Part shown: piece after piece, positions 46,812-59,129 of the stretch
How the letters are laid out: every line of letters begins with the position of its first letter
Numbering within the stretch: position 1 is the stretch's first letter
Source of the DNA: Pholiota molesta
Lineage: Eukaryota; Basidiomycota; Agaricomycetes; Agaricales; Strophariaceae
Assembly: GCA_014925825.1 (NCBI GenBank)
Contig: JACGCK010000015.1
Coordinates: forward strand, 124,001 to 188,000
Length of the DNA: 64,000 nucleotides
Direction: 5' to 3'
The notes under the pieces: model-generated
Databases searched by the model: none
Told to the model about the DNA's origin: nothing
What the model saw: the letters and a program-made list of their open reading frames with translations, nothing else
Made by a program: the position numbers and the translations under genes

Positions 46812-48230
46812 TATCTCTTCTTCTAAGAGATTATATGGAAGTAAGAGAAAAGTAGAGGGACAAGTGATATGTCACACCGCACCGTCAACGTGAAAATGCT
46901 CCGCCACATCAGCGGCTGTGTCTCTGCCGGCCGCGCACTCCTCCCAGCGTTCCTCCGACGCCACCAACAGTCTCATTGCCAAAAAAGCGCCCTCTGCACT
47001 GAATCCTATGAGTTCTGCTAAGATCCCATACACTGGTCACAAACGTAGGGTAATAGAAGCTTTAAATTTATCACAATGTCATAAATCACTATAAAATCCT
47101 CGGAACACTTCTGATGTTTGCAAGGCAATTCTATAATACAATCCATTAGAATGCAAGTGATCATTGCAAGGGTTTATTGAGCCAGAATCCTACGCGAGGA
47201 ATTTGAGAGTCACAAGTCTTTAGAAAGCTTGCGAAAATGTTACAAATGAATTCCACTGTACTGTTATTCTCTATCTTGTAGCTGAAGGCTAAAGACGAGC
47301 ATGGCCGAGATATTGAAATCGATCCCCGTTACGTTAATTTGGGAATCACTAGGTATGCTTCAATGCTTTGCTGCTTGCTTGCCATGATATGTAACACTCA
47401 AAAAAAAAATCTTCTAGTCGCAAAGAGCCGTTCGAGTGTTCCATTAAGCCCCGGTCTCCTACAGCACAGCTGTTGATGCAAATGCAATAATTAACCTACG
47501 GACGCAAGCGACATGAGGTCTCTATCATTGTTACTTGACTGTACCTTCAGCGCTCTGACTCTGAAAGCGAGATAGTACTAGATAATGAATCGAATTATCA
47601 CTGCCATTTCTGGTCAAGGACTTGCACTACTTACTATGAGCTGAATGAGGTTTTTGGGCTGGTTGGGATTGGAGTTGGCCGGAGAGATAGGGATGATGCT
47701 ACACACAACTGAAAACGAAAGCAAGGGAGAGTCGGACTCCGATCTAGACGAGTTGTAGACGAGTGCCAACGCGACAATCCCGTTAATTAACGGCCCGGCC
47801 TTGTACCATGGTACCAGGTTCGTGCCACAGCCAAGCCACCGCACCGTCTTTGCTACCAACACAGCATCCAAAGGTGTGCTGCTCTATTTTGAATGGCCCA
47901 TGATTTGATTCGGATTGTATGTAGCATTAATTTTTCTAGACGACAGTACTAATAGTCCATATGCGAAATATATCTGAGCCATATAGCCTCTTCCTGCCTG
48001 GTTGAATTCTCAATTACTGATACCCCGAAACTTCAGGCGCGATGGAGAAAAGGTAACACAGTATTCCGATATTAGTTATATGTGCAGTGAAATTTCTCCG
48101 CCACACAGCCTTCTTGCCCGTCCACGAGCGTCCACGTCAAGTCCACACGAGGCGATGTCGTGTTTCCCACCACTCAACTTGATCATATCAAAGAATAATT
48201 CCCTCCTGCTTCTTCTTTCGTTTCCTCAAC
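46812..48230. other. Intergenic, no gene recognised
   Basis: Between the divergent MSS4 and NLR genes. AT-rich, with no frame having splice or domain support; the two promoters are expected at its ends. Confidence 0.6.
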
Positions 48231-51200
48231 ATGGACAACAAAAACCCAAATTCAGCAGTAGTACCAATTCGTGCCTACCTAGCAGGTAAGAAGTCTTCAA
48301 TAGCGCAATAGGATTTTATTGCTTATAAAGTCGATGCTAGCTATCGAAGTCGCGGGTGATCTCGAGGGGAAAAGTACGTCTAAACGACGAGATCATTATG
48401 TGATCGTGTCCGTCGACGGTCAAGAAGTCGCAAAGTCGGATAAAAAGCCTGGACAACCTGCCCCTCGTTGGGAATGGCCAGAAGACCATGAATTGTTAGT
48501 TTGTATTCGCCGATGTCCCCGTACAACCAGCTTTAATCAGTACCCACTTTCTTACATTAGCCTATTCCATCCCTCGTCGGTAATCAAGATTGCAATCTAC
48601 CGCGAAAGCAAGACTCGTATCACCAAGTATCTAATTGGACAGCATACAGGAAAAGTCATCGAGTTACTCGACAATGGTGAGCACATTTTCTGCATCCATT
48701 TTTATCGAAAGCTGATTTGTATAGATGCAACTATTGACCTAAAAGATAAGGCTGGCGCCGGAATCAGCTCTAGCGCCAAGATCAAGATAAACTTATCTCT
48801 CGTTCCCGAGCCTGAAGATACTTTTAAGAACTTCATGAAAACTATGGACGACGACGTCTCCCGTTTACAAAATGCCCTAGCCAACGCCAGCCCTCCTGCA
48901 CTCGACGTACTTAACGGAGCATTACAGGTGACCAAGAACATCATGGATATAGTCGCCGGTGTACGTCGCTCCTACTCTTGTCCTATTTTGTATCGCAGTA
49001 ACTGAGAAATTATGTAACTAGACACATCCAGTTTTGAAAGCCTCTTGGGCTGTAATGTCGGCTTTATACTCGGTAAATAAATCGGAATAAAGTTTTGAAC
49101 GTTACTGATGCAAACATCATCGAAATAGGCAGTACAACAGGCGGGGCTCCTAGATGATGCTGTTCGAGCCTTGGCCGAGAATCTGCGAGAAACATTAGGT
49201 GTTGCGAAGGAAAAACCAGACCTCCTAATGATTGAAGGCACAGATGATGTAATCGAGGAGATTGGACGTACTTCATTGAAAATTGCGTCGCTGATTCGTG
49301 AGTATACAGGGTTGCGTTTCGCTGGTAAGTCGGTAGCATCACTCGTTAACCTAATTTTATTCAATGGTCGTTGTTTTGTAGGTCGGGTTATGAAATACCA
49401 GATATCCAGCGATATGCAATCACGTATTGCGGAATGTCAAAAATCTTGCGACGAACTCAAGGTGAAGTTTGATCGAAGAATGAATATGGATACAAATTGT
49501 CAGTTAAAAATAATCAAGGATGGCCAGCTTGGTATGAATGAATTTAAATTCCAGCTGATAATAGAGAATGACCGGTCGTTTATACTTTATAGCTGACAAA
49601 ATTTTTCAATGGCTTTCAGCACCTGACAGTTCCAAAAACTACAACGACGCACGTAAGAAACATCAGGAGGGCACATGCTCTTGGTTCCTCGATGGGGAGC
49701 GTTTCCGTGAATTCCAGGAGAATGCCGACTTTCTCTGGATCAAGGGGAAAGGTACGCGACATAATGCCATCTGTGGTCAGTGGACCTTGGACACTATTGA
49801 ACGACGACTTTTTTGCAGCCGGTTCTGGAAAAACTATTCTGTGGTATGTTGAGAGTCTGAGGTCTCTAGACTCTGAGGATGTAATAATTAACATGCATTT
49901 TAGCTCATCCATTATCGAGAAGATCGACCAACTTCACAAGGAAATCCCATCGATTACGTTCGCTTACTTCTTCTTTGATGGGCGAGATGAACAGAAAGAT
50001 CTCCAGCTACACGATAAACTCATCCGCTCTCTTATTTTGCAACTCTCGCAGCAATGCGACGGTATCCCTGCCGCTTTGGTGGAATTGCATGGTGGTGGAT
50101 ACAAACAGCCATCCACCAAGTCCCTCGAGCACGTCCTGCATGATCTTATAAGTGGAATGCCTTTGGTGTACATCATTGTTGATTCCCTCGACGAATGCAC
50201 TGAACGACAGGAGATGCTAGAGTGGATCAAAGGGATCGTCTCACGAAAGATCAGCACGCTGCACATGGTGGTCGTGAGTCGGCCAGAGCGAGATATCGAG
50301 GATGCTTTCCGACCACTCGATGCGCGCTGCCGCATTGACTTGGCGAAAGAGTCCGAAAGAGATATTATGATGTATCTCGAGCAGCAGCTTTCAGTGCTGC
50401 AGAAATGGGATGAAGAAACGAGGAAAATTATACAATCAACACTAGCAAAGCACTCCGAGGGAATGTATGAATATTTCGATGAATTTATAACTTTGTGATT
50501 GGCACTTACCCTTTGCCAGGTTCCGATGGGTGGCCTTGCAGCTAATCGAGTTAAAAAAATGCTCGAACCGGGACTCAGTAATGAAGCAACTCAATAGTTT
50601 ACCCAGTGGCTTATATGAAACCTATGACCGAATCTTATGGAACGTCAACGAGGCGGATCACGACGATATCAAGATATTCCTTCGGTGGTTATGTTTTTCT
50701 ACTCGCCCAATGACACTTTCGCAAATTGCGGAAGCAGTGGTCGTGGACTTCGACACTGAGAACGGTCCGCATTATAAGCCATCGCGTCAGTATTGGGACA
50801 AAAGAGATGTTCTGGAGAAATGTTCTGGTCTCGTCATTGAATCCCCAGCGTCTTATTTTGAACCCGAAGGTATGATCTAACTGATGTTACAGTGGTATAT
50901 TATCTAAAGAATACTACGACAATAGGAACAATCAAGTTAGCCCACTTCTCAATCAAGGAGTATCTTCTGTCCAATCACCTCCGTACAAGCACCTCCTTGA
51001 ATTTTCATTTGACCAATGCCAAACTCTGTCATTCCCTCATAGCTCAAACCTGCTTAGCCTACCTTCTCCAATTTGACACAGACAATTTCAACAGCAATAA
51101 CGTTATTAACTCCCATCCCCTTGCACCTTATGCTGCTCAACACTGGATCTTGCATGCAAAAGCTGGTGGCATTGATGACCCAGAGCCATCCTGGACATTG

Positions 51201-54077
51201 ACATTGGCGACACATTTGTTCACACGTGCACAAGCTACATTCACAAATTGGATTCGGATTTTGGATTTAGATAATCCTGATGGCCCAAGTCCAAGCCGGA
51301 GACATACTCCCCCACCACTATATTACACATCATTAGCTGGTTTGCAACGACTATGTCTATATGTACTGGAGGAGGCGGATGTAAAGGCACAGGGAGGAGT
51401 ATATGGCAATGCACTCCAAGCGGCATCATATCAAGGGCACGTGGAGATTGTCAAGGTGCTACTGAAGAAGGGCGCAGATCCAAATGCACAGGGAGGAAAA
51501 TACAGCAACGCACTCTATGCAGCATTATATCAGGGGCATGAAGGGATTGTGAAGGTGTTACTGGAGAAGGGCGCGGATCCGAATGCGCAGGGAGGAGTAT
51601 ACGGCAATGCACTTCAAGCGGCATCATATCAGGGGCATATAGAAATTGTCAAGGTGCTATTGGAGAAGGGCGCAGACCCAAATGCACAGGGAGGAAAATA
51701 CAGCAATGCACTCTACGCGGCATTATATCAGGGGCATGAAGCAATTGTGAAGGTGTTACTGGAGAAGGGCGTGGATCCGAATGCGCAGGGAGGAGTATAT
51801 GGCAACGCACTCCAGGCAGCATCATATCAGGGGCACGAGGTGACAGTGAAGGTGTTACTGGAGAATGGAGCGGATCCGAATGCGCAGGGAGGAGAATACG
51901 GCAATGCACTCCAGGCGGCGGCATATCAGGGGCAGGAGGCGACAGTGAAGGTGTTACTGGAGAATGGTGTGGATCCGAATGCACAGGGAGGAAAATACGG
52001 CAATGCACTCTACGCGGCATCATATCAGGGGCACGAGGTGACAGTGAAGGTCTTACTAGAGAATGGAGCGGATCCAAATGCGCAGGGAGGAGAATACGGC
52101 AACGCACTCCAGGCAGCGGCATATAGGGGGCGAGAGGTGATCATGAAGATGCTACTGCAGAAGGGTGCAGATCCGAACGCACAGGGAGGAAAATACGGCA
52201 ATGCACTCTACGCAGCGTCAATTCCGGGGCACGAGGCGACAGTGAAGGTGCTGCTCGAGAAGGGCGCTGATCCGAATGCGCAGCCTCAGGGAGGAGAATA
52301 CGGCAATGCACTCTACGCGGCATCATATCAGGGGCACAAGGCAATTGTGAAGATTCTATTGGACAAGGGCGCAGATCCGAATGCGCAGGGAGGAAGATAT
52401 GGCAATGTGCTCCAGGCAGCGGCATATCAGGGGCACAAGGCGACAGTGAAGGTGTTACTGGAGAATGGTGCAGATCCGAATGCGCAGGGAGGAGAATACG
52501 GCAATGCACTCTACGCGGCGTCATATCAGGGGCACGAGGTGATAGTGAAGGTGTTACTGGAGAATGGAGCGGATCCGGATGCGCAGGGAGGAGAATACGG
52601 CAATGCACTCCAGGTGGCATCATATTGGGGGCACGAGGCAATGGTGAAGGTGCTACTGGAGAAGGGAGCGGATCCGAATGCGCAGGGAGGAAAATACAGC
52701 AATGCACTATACACGGCGTCATATCGAGGGTACGAGGCAATTGTGAAGGTGTTACTGGAGAATGGTGCGGATCCGAATGCGCAGGGAGGAGAATACAGCA
52801 ATGCACTCTACGCCGCGTCGTATCAGGGGCACGAGGTGGCAGTGAAGGTGTTGCTGGAGAATGGAGCGGATCCAAATGCGCAAGGAGGAGAATACGGCAA
52901 TGCACTCCAGGCGGCGGCATATCAGGGGTACGAGGCGACAGTGAAGGTGTTACTGGAGAATGGTGCAGATCCGAATGCGCAGGGAGGAGAATACGGCAAT
53001 GCACTCTACGCGGCATCATATCAGGGGCACGAGGTGATAGTGAAGGTGTTACTGGAGAATGGTGCGGATCCAAATGCGCAGGGAGGAGAATACGGCAACG
53101 CACTCTACGTGGCGTCATATCAGGGGCACAAGGTGACAGTGAAGGTGTTACTGGATAATGGAGCGGATCCGAATGCGCAGGGAGGAGAATACGGCAATGC
53201 ACTCCAGGTGGCATCATATTGGGGGCACGAGGCGATGGTGAAGGTGCTACTGGAGAAGGGAGCGGATCCGAATGCGCAGGGAGGAAAATACAGCAATGCA
53301 CTATACACGGCGTCATATCGAGGATACGAGGCAATTGTGAAGGTGTTACTGGAGAATGGAGCGGATCTGAATGCGCAGGTAGGAGCATACAGCAATGTGC
53401 TCCAGGCGGCATCATATTGGGGGTACGAGGCGATGGTGAAGATACTACTGGAGAAGGGCGCAGATCCGAATGCGCAGGGAGGAGAATACGGCAACGCACT
53501 CCAGGCAGCGGCATATCAGGGGCACGAGGCGATCATGAAGATGCTGCTGGAGAAGGGCGCGGATCCGAATGCGCAGGAAGGATACTACGGCAATGTGCTC
53601 CAGGCGGCGTCATATCGGGGATTTGAGGCAATTGTGAAGATTCTGCTGGAGAAGGGCGTAGATCCGAATGCACAGGGAGGAGAATACGGCAATGCGCTCT
53701 ACGAAGCATCATATTGGAGGCACGAGGCAATTGTGAAGATTTTACTGGAGAAGGGCGCAGATCCGAATGCACAGGGAGGAGAATATGGCAATGTACTACA
53801 GGCAGCGTCATATCGGGGGTACGAGGCAATTGTGAAGATTCTACTGGAAAAGGGCGCAGATCCGAATGCGCAGGGAGGAGAATACGGCAATGCACTACAG
53901 GCGGCATCATATTGGGGGCACGAGGCGACGGTGAAAATACTTCTGGAGATGGGCGCAGATCCGAATGCGCAGGGAGGAGAATACGGCAGTGCACTCCAGG
54001 CGGCATCAAGGAGGAGAAGAGAGGCGATTGTGAAGCTGTTGCTGGAGTGGGGAGCGCATAATACCTTATCGTCTTAG
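48231..54077 (+). CDS. NLR-type protein: C2-like domain, NACHT ATPase, 27 ankyrin repeats
   Basis: Twelve exons: 48231-48285, 48341-48494, 48561-48676, 48725-48960, 49022-49072, 49129-49324, 49382-49531, 49593-49751, 49819-49843, 49904-50464, 50520-50869 and 50926-54077; 5,205 nt, 1,734 residues. Residues about 10-120 look C2-like (V-I-V-S-V-D-G-Q-E-V, S-S-V-I-K-I-A-I-Y). A helical linker follows, then the NACHT domain with Walker A G-K-A-G-S-G-K-T at about 371-378, F-A-Y-F-F-F-D, and Walker B V-Y-I-I-V-D-S-L-D-E-C. H-F-S-I-K-E-Y-L marks the end of the NACHT region. From about residue 843, 27 ankyrin repeats run to the C-terminus, all on one exon in 99-bp units. Fungal NLRs of this build act in self/non-self or biotic recognition; the ligand is unknown and function is inferred. 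The P-loop lies on a 25-nt microexon. Confidence 0.92.
51400..54070 (+). repeat. Tandem array of 99-bp ankyrin-coding repeats
   Basis: Twenty-seven units of 99 bp (one with a 6-bp insertion) with consensus Y-G-N-A-L-x-A-A-S-Y-x-G-H-E-x-x-V-K-V-L-L, then E-x-G-A-D-P-N-A-Q-G-G-x. Units 13-14 (from about 52600) and 19-20 (from about 53194) are nearly identical at DNA level and 594 bp apart, i.e. six units. Units 1-2 and 3-4 form another near-identical 198-bp dimer. Most differences fall at the same few codons. Confidence 0.92.
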
Positions 54078-56879
54078 GTCTATATCTTGAGACCTCGTCC
54101 GATGTCTTTGCAGCTGACCTGTTCGCGAACGAACCACTTATTCTATGCTCCTACACCACCACTGCCCACCGTTTTTGCGTCGTTAGGCTTGCAGAACCAG
54201 GGGTGAAGGCATGGGGTGCATCTGTTCAAGGGGTCCTGAGTGGGGAATTTGTATGGTACATGAATGACGATATAGGAAAATTCGACGATGTGTGCTCACC
54301 TACAGCGCTGAAATTTTTATCATAGCGTCATGCTTGGACTTTCTCGACGAATCGCCAGACAATGGTGTCCTGTGCCACACCTTGTCTGCTCGCTTCCGGT
54401 GCATGCTTGACTATGAAATTATGAGCTGACTATCTTCCCGACTAGACATAATTCACTCACCAGTCAAGTTAACGAGTTAGTACAGGGCCATACTGACATT
54501 GACGATCGCAGCTCCAGACGATGTCGGTGCAGATATTGCGGGTGTCGGTATCGGTAAACGTCAAGAGGGCGTCAGGACACAAGCCAGTAAGATATAGAAA
54601 CTCTCAATTGGTATTCCCGTAGAACAAAGTGAAGGACGAGTCACCGCCGTCCATTCTGCTGCCGCTCTGCATTGTCATAGGGTGGTGGCGCATTGGAATG
54701 TTTGATCAACTGTCGGCTGGCTGGGATAACGTGATGACGCTATACAATCTTCGAGGCGGTATCGGGTTGAACTACGCCTCATCAACGACGTGACAGGGTA
54801 CGGCGGGGCCAATGGCCTATTACAGTGATATCAATCGTAGATTTGGCCAATATAGGACTAAGATTCATTGGTGGGATTCATAGTGAGAAATGCGCAAATA
54901 ACATACGGTTATGCCTCGTTCGCCTTAGCCAGTATGCATTCAACATTGATGGAGGAAAAGCGAGTGTATATGTTGCTTAGGATAAGTGCGGAACCCAGAA
55001 CAAACGTTCTCTCGGTCGCGAGCTTGGGTGTCTCTGGTTTTATTAGTCAATTTTATTATTTATAACTGAACGTTGAAACCAAATAACCGCGCACCTTGTC
55101 GTCAACCCTTGTGAGTAGCCCGTTTTAGTCCTAAGGCCTAAGGCCAAGGGCATCTGATATCGCGAAATATTCTTTCGTTTTCTTCGTTTGGGCAAGTCAC
55201 TCGTCAGGCGCATCAGGCGTCTTTAGCTCCTTTGGCTTCGGCTATCGATGTAAAGGATGTTGGAGGTGGCGTGCGCACGTGTAATAGTAGTAGTAGAGTG
55301 GTGTATTTTCTGTGATACATTTTTCATGGATATCAGACCAATAAGGTGGGAGAGAAAGAGTACGCATTTTGGTATAATTGCGTCGATTCTGGCAGCTCTA
55401 AGTCTTTCGGACATAGTCATTGAGCGCTTGAGCTAATATAAAATCACGCGATAATAGAGCATGAAGAGATTAATGAGAGTAGTCGATGGGAAATGCGAAA
55501 TAAGAGTCCGTCGTTGTGGAAGGGAAGAGATGGAAGTGGTCAACAAGTGGTCAAGTCTGCAGACAAACGCGTCCGTCAATTCAACGTTGGATTCCCACGG
55601 TCCATTGATTGTCCACAACCATCAGGTACTACTGACCGTCGCAAGCGTCTTCCAGCACGCAGAGCCACTACTAAGTTACCTATGGGACGCAAGAAAATCG
55701 ATCCCCACCGGCGCTTTTGGCGCGCCCTGCTCCGAGAGGCTCCGAGTCGATGATCAGGCGTAGAATTTCCACTAGGGGAATTGTTGTCAAATGGCGCGCG
55801 CTTACCAAGTACGCTCCTCGACACTTTGCCCTTCCAATCCGCTGATTTTATCTCGAATTGTAAATGGCCTTGCAGAAATTATTAACCAATGTCGCGCGTT
55901 AATGGAATCCGCTATCAAATCTATGACTGCTGAGCGCTGAAGAAGTGTGTACATCTTTTCTTTCTCCCTGCTTAATTTACTCAAGTCAATTGCAGCTCCT
56001 TTCTTCGACCGCTTGTATGCGATCCCAGCTGATAATCTGTATAGCTCATGGAAAATATCTCTCAGCCCAACTTTGGGATGCATACATTGTACGTTCCTCA
56101 TTCATTCGTTTGTCAATTACTGACTTCAACTTTTTTCTAACTCGCAACTAGGCAGACTTACCTCCCTAGATATTTTCGGATGTTTACCTGCTCGAACGCT
56201 GGGTTTATTGCTGAATTATGATTCAGGCAAAGCAAAAGTACTGTTTTTTCCATCGCTCGTCGCTCGTCGAGTCATGTACCATATCCATTTTTTTTTTCTT
56301 TTCTCTGTCCCAGCCCACCAATTATTTTACTGTCACCAGGCACTATGGAGTTCCTTCTCCGATGCCGCGGACCGCCACGCTATAAGCACCCCTCGACCTT
56401 CTGGTATCTGTTACCCAGGCTTTACCTCGCGCAAGCGCTCGCCCCGACGAAGTTGCGACGCAAAGTGAAGATAAATTCCAAAGGAGTTCAATCATTTATT
56501 TTAATTTCTGATGAAGTCAACAAAACTTGGGTCAAATTTGGACTATGTAGAAACTTCAAATTTAGAATGATAGCTACGTTATGGCTGCTGCAGCAATCCA
56601 GAGTACGCCGATTACGTCGAGCCAAGACATAGCACAAAAACAAAAGATAAAGACGACAGGTCGCTGAGTCCGCCGTTGAGAGTAAAGTAGAAAGCTAGGA
56701 CATCTGGAAGTAAAGGGAAGTGCTGGGGAAACGTAAAGAACTAAAGGAAATTTTTTGGTACATTCCTTATTATATCTGGAAGAGCGAGGTAAACTTTAAG
56801 AGCAATACCAAATTCAAACATATCAAAAAATAGAAAGCAGAACAGTGGAGTGTAAGAAGGGTCGGAACCGTTTCTGAGT
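54078..56879. other. Intergenic, no gene recognised
   Basis: About 2.8 kb between the NLR and the NCQDW-family gene. Short frames on both strands lack starts, splice continuity and known domains. Confidence 0.6.
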
Positions 56880-57407
56880 TCAGGAAGCCTTCTGGGCTCG
56901 AAACACCGCTGTGGCCCACTCATACGTGACGATGCCTTGCAGCTCTGCCTTCCGGAGGATTGAAATAATCCAGTCTTGACAATTCCAAAGATTAGTTGAT
57001 GCCAGTACAGGTTCATTCGCCGCAATTCTTTCGAGATCCTGTCGCGCGCGATAAGAGAGTTTCGCGATTAAAAATGTTTGGCTGCCGCTCCAAGATGCAA
57101 GGCTAAAGGATTTAGTTATGACGCCCCAGCTAGTCAGGTGGTTAATGCCGTACTCTTGGGACAAGCCAAACTTCCTAAAGACTGGAAACGAGTAGGTAGG
57201 CATTGCTGGGTTAGGGATGATTTGAGCCACATGCCAAGTAACCAGCCAGAACTTGTCCCGACTAGAAGGATTTCTAGTATCGGTGACGAGATGAATGTAG
57301 ACGTCTTTCATATCATATGAATCCGGGTAAAGATAGCTTATATCGATGGGAGCAGGTCGTCCGAAAGGGCGTCCAAAGTTGGGGATGACCGCTGCTTGAT
57401 TAGCCAT
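56880..57407 (-). CDS. Uncharacterised NCQDW-motif protein
   Basis: A single exon of 175 residues starting M-A-N-Q-A-A-V-I-P-N-F-G-R-P; the frame is open further upstream (to 57617), so an upstream exon or start is possible. It has no signal peptide or membrane segment. Conserved-looking pieces are P-N-F-G-R-P-F-G-R-P, M-K-D-V-Y-I-H-L-V-T-D-T, W-L-V-T-W-H-V, Y-G-I-N-H-L-T-S-W-G-V and W-N-C-Q-D-W-I-I-S-I-L. I recall similar proteins with N-C-Q-D-W as unnamed Agaricomycete families; the invariant Cys beside Gln/Asp, plus an upstream His, would fit a thiol hydrolase, but that is speculation. A broken paralogue lies at 60336-60839 on the same strand, and APH-like kinases lie between them. Confidence 0.65.
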   Translation of the reverse strand: MANQAAVIPNFGRPFGRPAPIDISYLYPDSYDMKDVYIHLVTDTRNPSSRDKFWLVTWHVAQIIPNPAMPTYSFPVFRKFGLSQEYGINHLTSWGVITKSFSLASWSGSQTFLIAKLSYRARQDLERIAANEPVLASTNLWNCQDWIISILRKAELQGIVTYEWATAVFRAQKAS

Positions 57408-57795
57408 TGCCAGATGCTGACGACAAAGCGACACAAGAAGAATTCGGTATGCGGGAAGGACAGAGAGAGCTTCGAGAGCAAAAGCAACTTCATACGATAG
57501 GTTTATATAGGTTTTCCGATGAATAGCCATGTAGTGTGACGGAATGGTACCATATAAATCTACGATTCTGTGTAGGTCACTGGCAGTTGATATAAACGAC
57601 ATCCACAAGCTGCGCACACTCTAACTGACTCCTCCGCCTCCTATAGTTATTTCACACCGCTCAGCGCTGTTTACTGGTAGTGATCAAATTTATCGGCGAT
57701 CACATCTGAATTACAAGATTGCAAATTTGCACAGTGTGTCATACTATACATCTTGGAAACGGTATTCAAGATTGAAAACGACGCATAGTAAGTTA
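57408..57795. other. Spacer between NCQDW gene and APH-like gene
   Basis: Holds the 5' region of the NCQDW gene, including an upstream open frame to 57617 whose residues (E-V-A-F-A-L-E-A-L-S-V-L-P) are not obviously conserved, and the 3' end of the APH-like gene. Confidence 0.5.
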
Positions 57796-58772
57796 TTATA
57801 CACTACTAATGCCAAGGTATGCGAGATCTAATTCGTACTGCAAAGGTTCTTCAAAGGCCGCATCCAGAATCTTCATATAAGTCGAAGAAAAATCTGTTTT
57901 CAGGCCAAATATGCTGTCAAGCGCCGTCTGCCATTTTGTACTTCCTCTGGCAACACTGCGGGGCGGAAGGAGCTCCCAAAAATCCGGATACCAGCCGAAC
58001 GTATCCCAATCCACTATGCTGACTATCTGCCCGTCTCTGACGATGATGTTCGTCGAGTCAGATCCCCATGTGAAAGAACGATCTTGGAAGGATCTGCCCA
58101 AGGAAGCAATATTTCGAGTTTCGACCGCTTGATCCAGTACAAGTTGAAATCTGCGACAGATTGAAATACGCTGGAGGGCGTCACATGTATATCCCAAAGG
58201 AGAGGGCTAAACCAGATGTTTTGGAACGGCTTGCGCTCCCATGTACCCAGGGTACTCGGCGGTACGAGAGGAATAGCCCGAAGTTGGTGTATGATATCTT
58301 TGAGTTGCCTAGCAATGTCTTCCACCTCTGCAAGTGAGTAATCAGAATACGACAGGTGAAGCTCCTTTCCATCAATATAATCCACCACAGTGTAGGATAG
58401 ACCATCACGTTCGAAGACCATGCGAACTCGGGGAACAGGGATTTTCGTGCTGATGCGAATGAAGTCCATTATTCTAGCCTCTTCGAAGCCTCCACTAAGG
58501 CGCGGGCCACTAATTTTGACGAAATGGCCGTCCTCTAAATTATAACAACAGTGAATTCCCAAACGCTTTTCTTTGCACGCATCCAACTTGGCCATAATAT
58601 CGAGTATGTCGATTTCGCTAGGATTTAATACCTCTGCAGGAAGAGAGTGCAAGGTATAGAGCTCATAATCATGTCCTAATTTTGAGCCGGAGCAGATTAA
58701 GCGAAAGAAAGTGGAAAACAAAATATTCGCACCATTTAAGTTTCCCTCTCGAACGGTAACGGTTTCGGACAT
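57796..58772 (-). CDS. APH-like phosphotransferase (one frame break near the active site)
   Basis: Minus strand, exons 58772-58733 and 58675-57796 with a 57-nt intron that is itself open in frame; about 306 residues if the break is ignored. The protein-kinase-like fold of the aminoglycoside phosphotransferase family is shown by H-F-V-K-I-S-G-P-R (ATP-lysine region), F-E-E-A-R-I-M-D-F-I, I-P-V-P-R-V, the catalytic L-S-H-G-D-L-T, and the metal site I-V-D-W-D-T-F-G-W-Y-P-D-F-W-E. The frame is lost between H-G-D-L (about 58065) and N-I-I-V-R-D-G (about 58045), consistent with one missing base near 58055. Either a recent pseudogene or a sequence error. Fungal members phosphorylate unknown small molecules; no substrate is implied. 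Confidence 0.75.
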
Positions 58773-59129
58773 GGTAGGAAGCTTCGTGTCGAAGGAGAGC
58801 GGCAAGTCCAAAAAAACGACACCAATTATTTGTTTCGACAAGAAAAGCAGTTGAGCGATGGTGTCAACAGTCAAGCAGATGATGGATAAGGAACAAGGGC
58901 CGTGGGTGCGCTCTCGGCGTGATGCCGGCGGGCCGCAGACTCGCAGTACGCGTGCTTGAATGCGCCAGTCTTGGACAGGTGCGGCAATGCATGGCAAGTA
59001 CAATGGTAGTTTTACAAAACAGCAAACTCCAGTCCATTTGACGGGAGCGTATCTAACCGGTTTGGAGAAAAGCGGAAATAAGGAGCTCCTTGTACAAGAT
59101 ATTTATCTCATCCCTCCGGCCCAAATGTG

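Noticed and set aside
52141..53514. 457-codon open frame on the minus strand across the ankyrin repeats (and shorter ones at 51649-52122 and 53533-54009)
   Set aside because: The 99-bp unit has no stop in this antisense frame, so near-identical repeats keep it open. The product is a Pro/His/Ser repeat with no domain, and the sense strand is clearly coding.
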